NCBI RefSeq assembly: GCF_041296385.1
Contig: NW_027184078.1
Coordinates: 620,001 to 684,000 of the forward strand
Reading direction: 5' to 3'
Length of the DNA stretch: 64,000 nt
Origin: Aphelocoma coerulescens
Taxonomy: Eukaryota > Chordata > Aves > Passeriformes > Corvidae
Below are positions 1 to 16,629 of the stretch, one piece after another. The stretch's first letter is position 1. Every line of letters starts with the position of its first letter. The position numbers and the translations under genes were made by a program. The notes under the pieces are model-generated. The model did no database searches. It was not told the DNA's origin and was given only the letters and a program-made list of their open reading frames with translations.

Positions 1-206
1 ACTTCCCAAGATCACGTCCAACAGGCTCAAGCAGGGCTCCTCTGCTACCAGGAAGACGCGCAAAGAGGACCGAGGGCACCATCTGCCCCTCCGCCTTCCG
101 CTCCCGGACCTGTCTCGCCCAGGCCCACGTGGCCCACAGTCCTCTTCGGCCCTTCATGCAGGCGTCCACAGCTCGCAGGGCTTTTTGCCGCTTTGCTTTT
201 TCTTAC

Positions 207-6557
<6,351 letters not shown>

Positions 6558-7851
6558 TCTAGCAGTGCTGTGCGGGTTTGCACACTGAATGCCACCCGGG
6601 GGAAAAACCAAGACTCCTCTCGGGGTGCAGGCCGTCTGCTGAGAACGCCTCAGTCACGAGGGTCCTCCTGCAGCGAGCGAGCCAAAGAGCTGCTCTGGAC
6701 AAGGAGGCCTCGCGCGCGCCGGGACAACGTCGCGCTGACAGCACTGTGATGCGGCCCGGCTCCCTTGACGTCACAATAGCAGCCGCTCTGGCTCTGTTGG
6801 CGTAGTTACGCCCGGCAACCGAAATCTTCTGTACAGCTGACGCAAAAGAAAAGCCTGGGAAGATCTCCTCAGTCATAAAGCAGGAGAAAAAATCCTTACC
6901 GTCCATAAGCCAGTGCTCAAGGCATCCCGGGGTAACTTCGAAAATGCACCGATCCAGCAGGCCCCCAAGAAATCCAAGCAAAAGTGGCTTTTCCTCCCCA
7001 AGGCTTTGACTAAAAGCAAGTGTGCTTGTTCCTGCTGGCATCTTTGTTGCTTCTGAAAGCCCTAACTGCTTTGATGACATTTAGGGGACAAAAGAAGCCA
7101 AGGAAATCAGTTTCCAGGAGTACTGCAGTGCGCAGTTGCCTCTTGAGCACGTAGGTGCATGCTGACCTTTGCTCGGACTCACTTTGGAGCCTGACCTCCC
7201 TTTCTGGCAGGGAGGTGTTGGCTTGTCTCCTGACACAAAGCTCCTCTCTTCCTGCTTGCTCTTTCTTTGGCACCTTAACGTCGGACAACATGCAGAAGAG
7301 CTGCGCGCTGATTCTCGGGCTGCCACAGTTTTGTTGTGTTGCAGCTCTGGCAGCAGCCTGCGGCTACCGCTCTGCGGTGGCCTGCAGGTGCCGAGCCCAA
7401 AGAAGGCCCGTTTCAAGCAGTCAAAAGCTGCAGCCTCACAGATGTTTGCCCAGGCTCCATGCTCCCTGTAAGATTCCTTGCAGACATTTGGATAGACACA
7501 TCCCAAAGAAAATGAGATGCAGTCATTCCCTTCTCTGTCAAAAGCTCCAGTTAAAGGCAGGAGCCAGCTTGAAAGAGGAGAGCAAGTACTGAGTGGAAGA
7601 GGGAAATGAGTGCATGCAACTCCTCTGGAAACCAACTCTGCTTGCCCGTGCACGAATGACTCCGGGCTTAGCTCGCTTTTCTGGTGACTCAGCACAGACA
7701 CGTCCTGTCTGCTGGGGGACAACTGCTGCAGTGTCTTTGAGGAGCTTCACACTGGGCTCTTCACACGTCGGATGCTGCGGGTGCCATTTGAAAATCGATG
7801 CAATGGCTGAAAGGCCCAGCTGCACCTTGAAATTCTGTTGCTGAAGAACTG
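6558..7851. other. Upstream flank of PAK-like kinase A, no gene recognised
   Basis: Sequence between the first coding exon of kinase A and the ERV1 insertion. It should hold the promoter and 5' UTR of the kinase, but no TATA box or CpG island stands out. Open frames here (for example around 7081-7722 on the minus strand) show no known domain and no splice support. Confidence 0.5.
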
Positions 7852-7855
7852 CAGT
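7852..7855. repeat. ERV1 target-site duplication, left copy (CAGT)
   Basis: CAGT directly precedes the 5' LTR and is repeated at 17124-17127 right after the 3' LTR. Four-base duplications are typical of gammaretrovirus-like integrases. Confidence 0.75.
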
Positions 7856-8349
7856 TGTTACAAAAAGGATAGGATATTGGATTTTAGAAGTAGTAAGGCT
7901 AAGGCTCTGCTAGGCTATAAGGCCTCAGGTGTAGAAATAGTTCTCTGGGGAAACAGGAATGGAATGTACTGGGTGGGGAGGTTAGGAATAGTGAATTAGC
8001 TGGGCATGGTGAACCTGTCTAAAAGTAAATTGTTCTGGGTTGATATATGTTGCATGCAAGGGGGATTTCAGCGGTAGGAGCTCGTTGAGCATTATCTAAG
8101 ACTAGACAACCATGAAGATATATGGCTTAGGGTATGATTATCAATTGTTAATCCTTGTGATGTATGTTTTACTTTGAAGATTAAATCTTGTATGTGTGCC
8201 AATGTTTGAAACTGTATAAAGAGCTGAGTGAAACGATAGGCCTTTGGGAAGCCTGATTTGGGACACTAGTCCCCAGGTCCCCGGGCCCTGAATAAAGCAC
8301 CGCATAAACTGACTCTCTATTGGTTTGTGTTTGTGGTCGGTGGGCAACA
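7856..8349 (+). repeat. ERV1 5' LTR
   Basis: Starts TGTTACAAAAAGG and ends GGGCAACA, matching the copy at 16630-17123. A TATA-like TATAAAG lies near 8215 and the polyadenylation signal AATAAA near 8290, followed by a short U5. It supplies promoter and R-region functions for the provirus. Confidence 0.95.
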
Positions 8350-8355
8350 GTTTTC

Positions 8356-8373
8356 TGGCGACCCAGATGGGAC
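8356..8373 (+). promoter_or_regulatory. ERV1 primer binding site, tRNA-Arg (CCG) type
   Basis: TGGCGACCCAGATGGGAC is the complement of the 3' end of vertebrate tRNA-Arg(CCG), CCA included, as I recall that tRNA. It sits six bases past the LTR, where reverse transcription would start. Confidence 0.8.
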
Positions 8374-8757
8374 TCCGGGGGTCGTAGGGGCGGTTCGCGG
8401 GGTGATCTGCTCCGTGCCGGCACCAGGTGATTTCTGGGGAGACATCAGCCCGTGCCCGACCCCGCGTCCGACGGACAACCGTGAGGTAAGCCCACAAGGT
8501 GCTTTATTCCTTTTAAACCGGTGGTGGTAGCCTGCCCGGTAAGACGAGTCTCTACTCGCAGGGTTGGGGCATTGGTTTGGATTATAAAGCCTAGGCGCTG
8601 GCCGTCAGACAGAGCGAAAGCTTTGCAGAGCCAGCCCTTGCTTCTCGCGGCGACGAGATAAGCAAGGAGGGAATTGGATATTGTGGTAATTAGTATTGGT
8701 ATTAGTCTGTGTGTTACTAGGTGTGTGTGTGTTATTGTGTGGTTGCATACCTCTGGA

Positions 8758-10467
8758 ATGATGCCGTTGCGGGTGTTTCGGGCTTTGTCAAGTTCAGATA
8801 AGGATATTCCGGAGGAATCTCCCCTCGGGTGTTTGCTAAGTCATTGGAAGGAGGGTAAATTGGGACGGGAGTTGCGGAAAAGAGAATTGATTGATTATTG
8901 TAATAAGGTATGGCCTGAATATGAAACTGGGGGGATGCAGTGGCCGTGGAATGGCACTATTAATTCTGAAATTATAACCCCCATGATGCGGTACCTACGG
9001 GAAAATGAGAAGTGGGATGAGATACCCTATTTGGATTTGTTCTATCAGCTAATAGGAAAAAAGGATTGGCAGAGGAAATGTGGAATGATGGTGTTAGAAA
9101 CGGAACCAGAAGAATGTGCGGGTTGTAAAGAGCGAAGGGTACGGTTCTCTGAGCCTGAGGAGGATGTGTCTTTGTTGGTATCACCATCCGACCCAATCAA
9201 CCTCCCCCTCCCGGACTCAGATTCTTCGGAAGAGGAATCTGACTCCGAGGAAGGAGAGAGGGAACGATCCCGAACTCCCGAGCCCAGGGAGAGAGGGAGG
9301 GAACAATCCCGAACTCCGCTCTCCCAGCGTACTCGCAGAGGGCATCTGGACAGGGGAAAAAGCGCTTCTCGAGCACATCTAATGGCCCCATTGCGAGAAG
9401 CAGTTGGACCAACAGGGGATCGGGTCAGAGTGAAAGTTCCGTTTTCCCCCAATGATTTAATAATTTGGAAGCAATCTGCAGGAGCTTATAGAGAAAATCC
9501 TGAAAAGGTGGCTCAGGTGGTGAAAATGGTAATAAAGACACAGAATCCGGACTGGAATGACCTACAGGTGTTGCTAGACTCGATAATGGATTCTACGGAA
9601 AAGGAGATGGTATTTAAAGCTATGTCTAATCGGGCAAGGGACATGATTCAGTTGCAAGCACCAGCACTACAAGGAATAGGGAATGTGAATGAAATAGTAC
9701 CAAGAGAAGATCCAGAATGGAACCCTAATTTGGCAGAAGAGTATCATAGGTTGCAGGTTTATCAGGAGCTGTTGGTGGAAGGAATTCAGAGGGGAATCCC
9801 AAAGACTTTAAATTGGTCTAAGTTGTATGCGGTAAGACAAGATAAGGCAGAGTCACCATCTGCGTTCTTGGAGAGGCTGAAAGAAATAGCACGGAGGTAT
9901 ACAGACTTAGACGTGGAATCGGAGGCAGGAAAACTACAAATGGCCTTGATATTTATGGGACAGTCACAGGAGGATATTAGGAGGAAGCTACAAAAGCTAG
10001 AAGGGAATGACACTCGGGACTTGGAGAAAATGCTTGAAGTAGCGTGGAAAGTGTATAATATTAGAGAGAAAGAGGCAGTGAAGAAGCAACAAGCAAGCAT
10101 GTTGGCAGTGTTACAACAGGCAAGTCAGATGAATGTGAGAGGCCAGGGGAGGGGACGAGGCAGAGGAAACGGGGGCATGGGAAGAGGTGGTTTCGGAGGT
10201 TTTGTGAATCAGAATGTAGGGAACCAGATGATGCGTAGGGGTAGAGGTAAATTGGGGCCCAATCAGTGCGCCCGATGCTTCGCCGAAGGTCATTGGAAGA
10301 ATGAGTGCCCCCTCAATTTGGGGATGGGGACACCGATGAGTAACTTTCCAGGAAGGAATCCCATAAATCAGGGAATGAACGCGAATGATGGGTTAAACCC
10401 TTTCGCGCCAGGACCACAAGGTGTCACTCAAGCCTTTATGATGGGGAACTATCAAAATCAGAGCTGA
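8758..10467 (+). CDS. gag: ERV1 gag polyprotein
   Basis: Open frame of 569 codons from the first in-frame ATG (an ATG-ATG pair at 8758/8761) to a TGA at 10465. It would be cleaved into matrix, capsid and nucleocapsid. The N-terminus lacks glycine at position 2, so classical myristoylation is not expected. A charged Ser/Glu/Arg-rich linker (about 9190-9370) precedes a gammaretrovirus-like capsid beginning at PFSPNDLIIW. Near the C-terminus a Gly/Arg-rich stretch is followed by one CCHC zinc knuckle (CARCFAEGHWKNEC, about 10268-10309). The frame is also open upstream of the ATG without a conventional start. The stop is followed in the same frame by protease-RT. Confidence 0.93.
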   Translation: MMPLRVFRALSSSDKDIPEESPLGCLLSHWKEGKLGRELRKRELIDYCNKVWPEYETGGMQWPWNGTINSEIITPMMRYLRENEKWDEIPYLDLFYQLIGKKDWQRKCGMMVLETEPEECAGCKERRVRFSEPEEDVSLLVSPSDPINLPLPDSDSSEEESDSEEGERERSRTPEPRERGREQSRTPLSQRTRRGHLDRGKSASRAHLMAPLREAVGPTGDRVRVKVPFSPNDLIIWKQSAGAYRENPEKVAQVVKMVIKTQNPDWNDLQVLLDSIMDSTEKEMVFKAMSNRARDMIQLQAPALQGIGNVNEIVPREDPEWNPNLAEEYHRLQVYQELLVEGIQRGIPKTLNWSKLYAVRQDKAESPSAFLERLKEIARRYTDLDVESEAGKLQMALIFMGQSQEDIRRKLQKLEGNDTRDLEKMLEVAWKVYNIREKEAVKKQQASMLAVLQQASQMNVRGQGRGRGRGNGGMGRGGFGGFVNQNVGNQMMRRGRGKLGPNQCARCFAEGHWKNECPLNLGMGTPMSNFPGRNPINQGMNANDGLNPFAPGPQGVTQAFMMGNYQNQS

Positions 10468-10485
10468 CTAGATAAAGATCTAAAA
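10465..10485 (+). promoter_or_regulatory. ERV1 gag/pol junction: UGA-CUA readthrough context
   Basis: gag ends in TGA followed at once by CTAG and then the protease frame without a frame change. UGA-CUA is a known leaky stop context in animal RNA viruses. Gammaretroviruses make Gag-Pol by stop suppression, so this single TGA is more likely functional than a lesion. No structural check of the downstream RNA was possible. Confidence 0.6.
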
Positions 10486-12318
10486 GTGGTCCTGGAAGTT
10501 GACGGGGGGCCCAGGGAATTTAGGGTAGATACAGGAGCCACTTTCTCTGCAATCAATGAACAAATAGGACCGTTAAGTGATTCAGTTGTGAAAGTAGTAG
10601 GGGTGTCGGGGGAGGTGGTGGAGAGGTCATTCTTGCGGCCACTGGAAATCAAATTTGGAAACAAAGAATTGGATCACCAGTTTTTATATATGCCAAGCAG
10701 CCCGGAATGCTTGTTGGGGCGAGATTTATTATCGGCACTGGATGCAAAAATCATATTCGAGAAAGGGCGTGCTAAACTAGAAATCCCGGAGGGGAATCTG
10801 GCAAAACTTTTTGTGATTAAAGAGACAAAGACAGAGGAGATACCCCAGGAAATAGAGCAGGCAGTAGTCCCGTGGGTATGGGAAACAGGGACCCCGGGCA
10901 GATCCAGGGTAGCCGTTCCTGTAAAAATTGAATTAAAGGAAGGGGCACATCCGGTAAGAGTTCGACAGTACCCTATTAGTTTGGAAGCCAGGAAAGGAAT
11001 TGCCCCAATGATCACGCAATTTATAGCATTAGGGATTTTACAAGAATGCGAATCGGAATTTAATACTCCAATTTTTCTGGTAAGGAAACCAAATGGGAAA
11101 TACAGGTTGGTGCAGGACCTGAGAGCAGTAAATGCAATTGCCAAAGATATACACCCGGTGGTGGCCAATCCATATACATTGTTAACATCGATTTCTGAGA
11201 ATTTTCAGTGGTTCACAGTGATTGATCTAAAAGACGCCTTCTTCTGCATCCCACTGGCCCCCGAGAGTCGATACATTTTCGCCTTTGAATGGGAAAGCCC
11301 AGACACTCACCGCAAGCGACAGTTAACATGGACCAGGTTGCCACAAGGATTTAAGTGTTCACCCACCATTTTTGGAAACCAGCTAGCAAAGGAGTTAGAG
11401 GAATGGAAAACTACCAAGGTAAAAGAGTCTCCTTTTTCTTATGTTGTTTTACAATATGTGGATGACATACTCCTGGGAACAGAGGAGCGGGGACTGTGCT
11501 CAAAGTTAACAATTGAACTATTAAACATGTTGGGTCAGGCAGGATACCGAGTATCCAAGGAAAAAGCGCAGCTGGTGCGACAGAAGGTAATTTATCTGGG
11601 ATGTGAAATATCACAAGGAGTCAGGAGAATAGGGGTGAATCGCATTCAAGCCATCTGTGCAATCCCTGTACCACGAAATAATCAGGAATTAAGATCTTTT
11701 CTAGGAATGGTCGGCTGGTGTCGCCTGTGGATTCCGAATTTCGGACTCATGGCCAAACCACTGTACGAAACAATCAAGGAACCCGAATTCAAGTGGGGTA
11801 AGACACAGCACAAGGCCTTTCAGGAATTAAAGCAAGCACTCAAAGAGGCCCCCGCCCTGGGTCTGCCTGACCTGACAAAAGACTTTCAATTGTATGTGCA
11901 TGAAAGGCAGAGATTAGCTTTAGGAGTACTCACACAGCGATTGGGGTCATGGAAGAGGCCCGTGGGGTACTTCTCGAAACAGCTGGACATGGTGAGCGGA
12001 GGGTGGCCAGGGTGCTTGCGAGCAGTGGCTGCTACGGTAATCCTAATTCAGGAGGCACGGAAGCTGACACTGGGAAAACACATCACGGTATATGTACCTC
12101 ACATGGTCATAGCCGTCTTGGAACAAAAAGGGGGGCATTGGCTCTCCTCCAGCAGAATGATGCAGTACCAGGCTCAGTTGCGGGAACAAGATGATGTTGA
12201 ATTAAAAATAACCAACCATCTCAATCCAGCAGAATTCCTTAGGTCTACCCAAGAGGAAGGAGAACTGGAGCATGACTGCGTGGAGGTGATCGAATGTATG
12301 CCAGCCGTGAAGATCTGA
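10468..12318 (+). pseudogene. pol: ERV1 pol, 5' part: protease and reverse transcriptase (frame broken at 3' end)
   Basis: In frame with gag through the TGA. The protease has the aspartic active site DTGA (about 10530) and a CLLGRD segment. Reverse transcriptase follows, with fingers/palm motifs, LPQGFKCSP, and the catalytic YVDD (about 11456-11467), then thumb and connection. The frame runs into a stop at 12318 while RNase H resumes in another frame from about 12294. A net one-base change there splits the polyprotein. Upstream of it all catalytic residues are present. Confidence 0.9.
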
Positions 12319-13985
12319 AAGATGTCCCGATGGCAGATCCTGATGTGGAGCTGTTCACGGACGGATCCAGTTTTATGGAGCATGGAACCAGGTATGCAGG
12401 GTATGCTGTGGTGACACTCCAAGAAATAGTGGAAGCTAAAGCACTGCCTCCGGAAACTTCAGCGCAAAAAGCAGAAGTATGGGCGTTGGTAAGGGCATTG
12501 GTCCTTAGTAGAGACAGGAAAGTAAACATTTGGACTGATTCAAAGTATGCATTTGGTGTGGTTCACATCCATGGGGCTTTGTGGAAAGAAAGAGGACTTT
12601 TGACCTCTCAAGGCTCACAGATCAAACATAAGGAAGTAATAATCCAGTTGTTGGAAGCTGTACACTTACCTACAGCAGTAGCGATCATGCATGTCCGAGG
12701 TCATCAAGCAGACTCCGGGAAAGAATTTCAGGGGAATCGGATGGCAGATGAAGCTGCGAAAAGGGCAGCCAGATTGGTCTGGACTCAAATGGCTCTGATA
12801 CCGACAAGAGAAAATCCCGCTGCACCTTATTTAGAAGAGAAACCGTGCTACTCTCCGGAGGATGAACGGTTGGCACAATTCACTGGAGCAAGAAGGAATG
12901 TTGTAGGATGGTATGTAACACCGGTCGGACAAGTTATACTGCCAGTAGGATTGATGAAAGTAGTCATGGAAACTGAACATAACAAACTCCACTGTGGTGC
13001 AGAAGCATTCGTAGAATATCTAAAGAAAATAGTACTCTCTAATTCGATGATAACAATGGCCAAAAGAATAAATGCCACCTGCCCGATTTGCATTAAAAAT
13101 AACCCGCTGGTTAGAAGACAGGTCCAAATGGGGAAAATACGTGTAGGGCCACAACCAGGGGATTATTGGCAAATAGATTTTTCCGAGTTACCAAAATCTC
13201 AGGCATACAAGTACTTACTAGTTTATGTGTGCACCTTTTTGGGATGGCCCGAAGCTTTCCCTTGCAGGACGAACCAGGCCAAGGAGGTAGTGAAAACCCT
13301 TCTCAAGGAAATTATTCCAAGGTTTGGGGTTCCTTTAGGAATATCATCAGATAGAGGACCACATTTTACTGCAGGGATCGTGCAGGAAGTTTCTACTATT
13401 CTGGGAATTCAGTGGCACTTACACACCCCCTGGAGACCTCAATCTAGTGGTCAGGTGGAACGAATGAATCAAACTCTGAAAAATCAAATTAAAAAGATTT
13501 GTCAAGAAGCTAAAATACAGTGGCCCCAAGCATTGCCTCTAGCCCTTCTGAGGATTAGGATTAAACCACGAGAAAGGATAGGGGTAAGTCCGTATGAAAT
13601 TTTGTACGGCAAACCATATCATGCTGTAACCTATCAAGGGGACCCACATGTAATCGGGGATCAGATGATTGTAAATTATGTTCTGTCTTTAAATAAGACC
13701 CTTGCAGCACTGAGATCCACGCTGGAGTGGAATCGACCGTTACCTCTGGACACTCCTGCTCACGATATTCACCCAGGAGATCAAGTTTACGTGAAGAACT
13801 GGTCGGTGGAGCCTCTGAAGGAAACATGGGACGGCCCCCATCAAGTGATAATGACAACTTACACCGCCGTCAAGGTCGACGGGATCAACAGCTGGATCCA
13901 TTACACACGGGTCAAAAAGGTCCCCTCCCGATGGTCGGTGGAACCCCTATCTCCCACCAGAATGGTGTTCAAAGCCAAAAATTAA
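12294..13985 (+). pseudogene. pol: ERV1 pol, 3' part: RNase H and integrase
   Basis: Continuation of pol in a shifted frame. RNase H begins at ELFTDGSS, with further acidic motif residues in SAQKAEVWAL and TDSKYA. The integrase has an H-H-C-C zinc-binding domain (ending CPIC near 13080), the DDE core (D in QIDF about 13170, D in SSDRGPHF, E in GQVERMNQ) and a C-terminal DNA-binding domain. It ends in TAA at 13983-13985, overlapping the env ATG by one base. The internal ATG at 12294 is probably not a true start; before the frameshift this was one polyprotein with RT. Confidence 0.9.
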
Positions 13986-16570
13986 TGCTGTCATTGTTAC
14001 TCTTGAGTAAAATAATAATTGTTGAAACCTTTGTTAAAATCACAATACCTGAATCAAGGGTGTGGGTACCAGAGAATTCAAATGTAAATCTTACATGTTT
14101 GTTTGTCGATGATCAGGGAGCTGGATGGGACAGAGTCAGGGCACAATGGAAATGGATCACCAAGAATCAAATTCCAGATAAAGGAGTAGAAACGGTCTGG
14201 GATGAGAAGCAGCAAAAAGGTAGGATTACCCTGCAGATATCCAATATAACAAAGGCCAGAACAGGAAAATACGCTTGTGTAGTTTGGATAAAAGGGAGTT
14301 ATGATTATGGATTCGTAAATCTTGACATTTTAAATATCTCCCAAACAGAACCGGAAAACAAGGTCCAGGTGAATCTCCCAAATGGGAAAGTAGATATGTG
14401 GGACGGACCGCCTCTCAGAATAAAATGTACTCATAAATTTGAGACAGGGTGTCAGAAACAGATTAGAATGAAATGGTGGAAATGGAACACGACACAGGAA
14501 ATGTGGAATCCACAGGTACAAGGGACAAGTTGGTGGACGCAGGGAAATGAGAGCAGAGGATGGTTGAATATAACGAACTCAGAGATTGGTAGATCGGAGG
14601 GTAAATACCTTTGTGTTATCGTTTGTGGTGATAGTGGAGGTTATGGGGTCAGGAAGGTAGAAGTGGTATTACAACAGGAGCGAGGAATCAAGCCTGAACA
14701 GGAAATATATAACGCAAAGGAAGGGCAGGATTTGGTTTTAAGATGTAGGATACCAACCGAAAGCTACACTGAGTATGAATGGTGGTTTGGAGGACAAAGC
14801 TTGGTGGCTCAAGGGAAATATCAAATTAGAAGAAAACCCCAAGAAATAGTGTTAGTAATTAAAGAGGTCCTAGAACAGCAAGATAATGGACAATACTGGT
14901 GTTGGGTTGCTCGAGATGATTGGTGGGCAACCGGGATGATTAGTGTTTATGTTGAAAAAATAAGGGTGACTCGGCAGGTACCAGAGGATGAAATCCAAAC
15001 CAAACCAGAGAATCTGATTGTGGGTTTAATTAGGGATTTTGGGCAAACACAAAATGTATCAGCAATCACTGCATGTCTGCCTTTGCCCCATGCGGCGGGA
15101 GATCCTATACCACCATGGGGAATTATACCAGCTCCAGACATGCCTGCATCTAATCGAACAGTTACCTTAAGTTGTACCCAGGAGATTAGGATCCGAACTA
15201 AATTGGTTAATCGGACAAATGTGATAAGGAAACACTGGAAAACCCCGGGGAACCAAGTAGATTGTTACAAACTTCCGAATGCTGTATTTACCAAAATCGG
15301 AAGATTCCGTGGAATAGGATGGTGTGAATACGATGAGAGACAAACGCGAGAAGTCCCCGCAACTGAACAATATTTTGAAATAATATGCCAGAATGTTACA
15401 AACACAACTACCATGGAACAATGGCAGACAATCTGGGGACCTAGTTTGTTGGAAACTTATAGTTATATAGGAACAGTTCAATGGCGTATTCATTGGAAGG
15501 GACGGAAAAATCAAACTTACTCAAAGACCTATCAAGGACAGGATAGTTGGAGGAAAGATGCACCTAGGATGACCGATTGGAATTGCACTGAGGTCTTCAC
15601 TTGTGACAGCCCAAGTGAGTCTGTGAGTCTACTGCCGGTAAAGGTACTTTTGAGATTTGGCTGTGAATGTAGGGGATATAACCACACGATAAAAGACAAA
15701 AATACAGAAGGAGAGTTAAACTGTAAAACTACATCAATCCGAGCTCCAGGAAATTTAGTTTGGGTAATGGGTCATGGACATTGGACCACTCATATGCCGG
15801 TAGATGGTCCAACTACACAAATTACTTTAGGAGTTCCAACTCTTTGTCCTTTCTGGAAATCGACAAAATCAACGGCCTCAGAAATACAAATAAGACATAA
15901 GCGAGATATAAGTCAGGAAATTGGGGACATAGGGTTAGAAGAAGGGGAAGATTGGCATGAACCTTCTTCAGGAATTAAATTTGGGTGGGTATTAGAATCT
16001 CTCTTTGCACAAATATCATCATATCGAAACAGGGAAATGTTGTACAAATTGTTGGGACAAACAGAAAGGTTAGCGGCTGTGACCAAGAAGGGATTCAAGG
16101 ACTTAAATCTGCAGTTACAAGCTACGTCTAGAATGACAATTCAAAATCGGATGGCTCTAGATATGATATTGTTGAAGGAGCATGGCGTATGTGGATATCT
16201 GCATGGTAGAGACGACCATTGCTGCATTCACATCCCGAATGTTACACAAGAAGTAGAAAAGGATATAAGTCAATTAGAACAGATTGAAGGAAAGGTGAAT
16301 GATATTCAGAAAGAGGCAGAGCACAATTGGGTTGGAGAACTGTTCAGCTCCCTGGGAATTCGGATGTCCGGATGGATATCCTCAATTGTACAATATGGAA
16401 TCATGATTGTTATAATCATTTTAGTTGCCTTAATAGTATATAAGTGTCTTTTAGGAATGATTGTCAAGGAAGGTCAACATACTCGGCGAATAATGAAGGC
16501 GATAATGCGAAGAGAAGTCCTGGCAGAACCAGCCGTTCCACCTCCTGCTTATCGCGAAACAGCGACATGA
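13985..16570 (+). CDS. env: ERV1 env glycoprotein with three N-terminal Ig-like domains
   Basis: Open frame of 861 codons. The ATG overlaps the pol stop (TAATG) and is followed by a hydrophobic signal peptide. The mature surface subunit starts with three Ig-like modules of about 90-100 residues, each with the cysteine / tryptophan / YxC pattern: LTC to GKYACVV, IKC to GKYLCVI, LRC to GQYWCWV. A further cysteine- and N-glycan-rich surface region follows. A furin-type RHKR site lies at about residue 640 (15904). The transmembrane subunit has an immunosuppressive-domain-like helix, a CGYLHGRDDHCC loop, coiled coil, one membrane span (about 16390-16450) and a cytoplasmic tail with PPPAY. An upstream in-frame ATG at 13727 inside pol is less likely because it would bury the signal peptide. 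No disruptions. Confidence 0.9.
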   Translation: MLSLLLLSKIIIVETFVKITIPESRVWVPENSNVNLTCLFVDDQGAGWDRVRAQWKWITKNQIPDKGVETVWDEKQQKGRITLQISNITKARTGKYACVVWIKGSYDYGFVNLDILNISQTEPENKVQVNLPNGKVDMWDGPPLRIKCTHKFETGCQKQIRMKWWKWNTTQEMWNPQVQGTSWWTQGNESRGWLNITNSEIGRSEGKYLCVIVCGDSGGYGVRKVEVVLQQERGIKPEQEIYNAKEGQDLVLRCRIPTESYTEYEWWFGGQSLVAQGKYQIRRKPQEIVLVIKEVLEQQDNGQYWCWVARDDWWATGMISVYVEKIRVTRQVPEDEIQTKPENLIVGLIRDFGQTQNVSAITACLPLPHAAGDPIPPWGIIPAPDMPASNRTVTLSCTQEIRIRTKLVNRTNVIRKHWKTPGNQVDCYKLPNAVFTKIGRFRGIGWCEYDERQTREVPATEQYFEIICQNVTNTTTMEQWQTIWGPSLLETYSYIGTVQWRIHWKGRKNQTYSKTYQGQDSWRKDAPRMTDWNCTEVFTCDSPSESVSLLPVKVLLRFGCECRGYNHTIKDKNTEGELNCKTTSIRAPGNLVWVMGHGHWTTHMPVDGPTTQITLGVPTLCPFWKSTKSTASEIQIRHKRDISQEIGDIGLEEGEDWHEPSSGIKFGWVLESLFAQISSYRNREMLYKLLGQTERLAAVTKKGFKDLNLQLQATSRMTIQNRMALDMILLKEHGVCGYLHGRDDHCCIHIPNVTQEVEKDISQLEQIEGKVNDIQKEAEHNWVGELFSSLGIRMSGWISSIVQYGIMIVIIILVALIVYKCLLGMIVKEGQHTRRIMKAIMRREVLAEPAVPPPAYRETAT

Positions 16571-16613
16571 ATTGTTGAGCATCCTTGCGAACCCAGAAGA
16601 AGCTCGAAGGATG

Positions 16614-16629
16614 CTCAAAAGGGGGGACT
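16614..16629 (+). promoter_or_regulatory. ERV1 polypurine tract
   Basis: Purine run (AAAAGGGGGG) immediately before the 3' LTR, the expected primer for plus-strand DNA synthesis. Confidence 0.85.

Noticed and set aside
1..206. Last exon of PAK-like kinase A
   Set aside because: No HPFL...AKPLSS-type sequence is visible on the minus strand here; it must be beyond the window or lost.
12294..12318. Programmed frameshift between RT and RNase H in ERV1
   Set aside because: No known retrovirus shifts frame here and no clear slippery heptamer is visible; a private indel is simpler.
13727..13984. Upstream ATG extending ERV1 env
   Set aside because: Lies in the integrase end and would put the signal peptide about 86 residues inside; the ATG at 13985 fits better.
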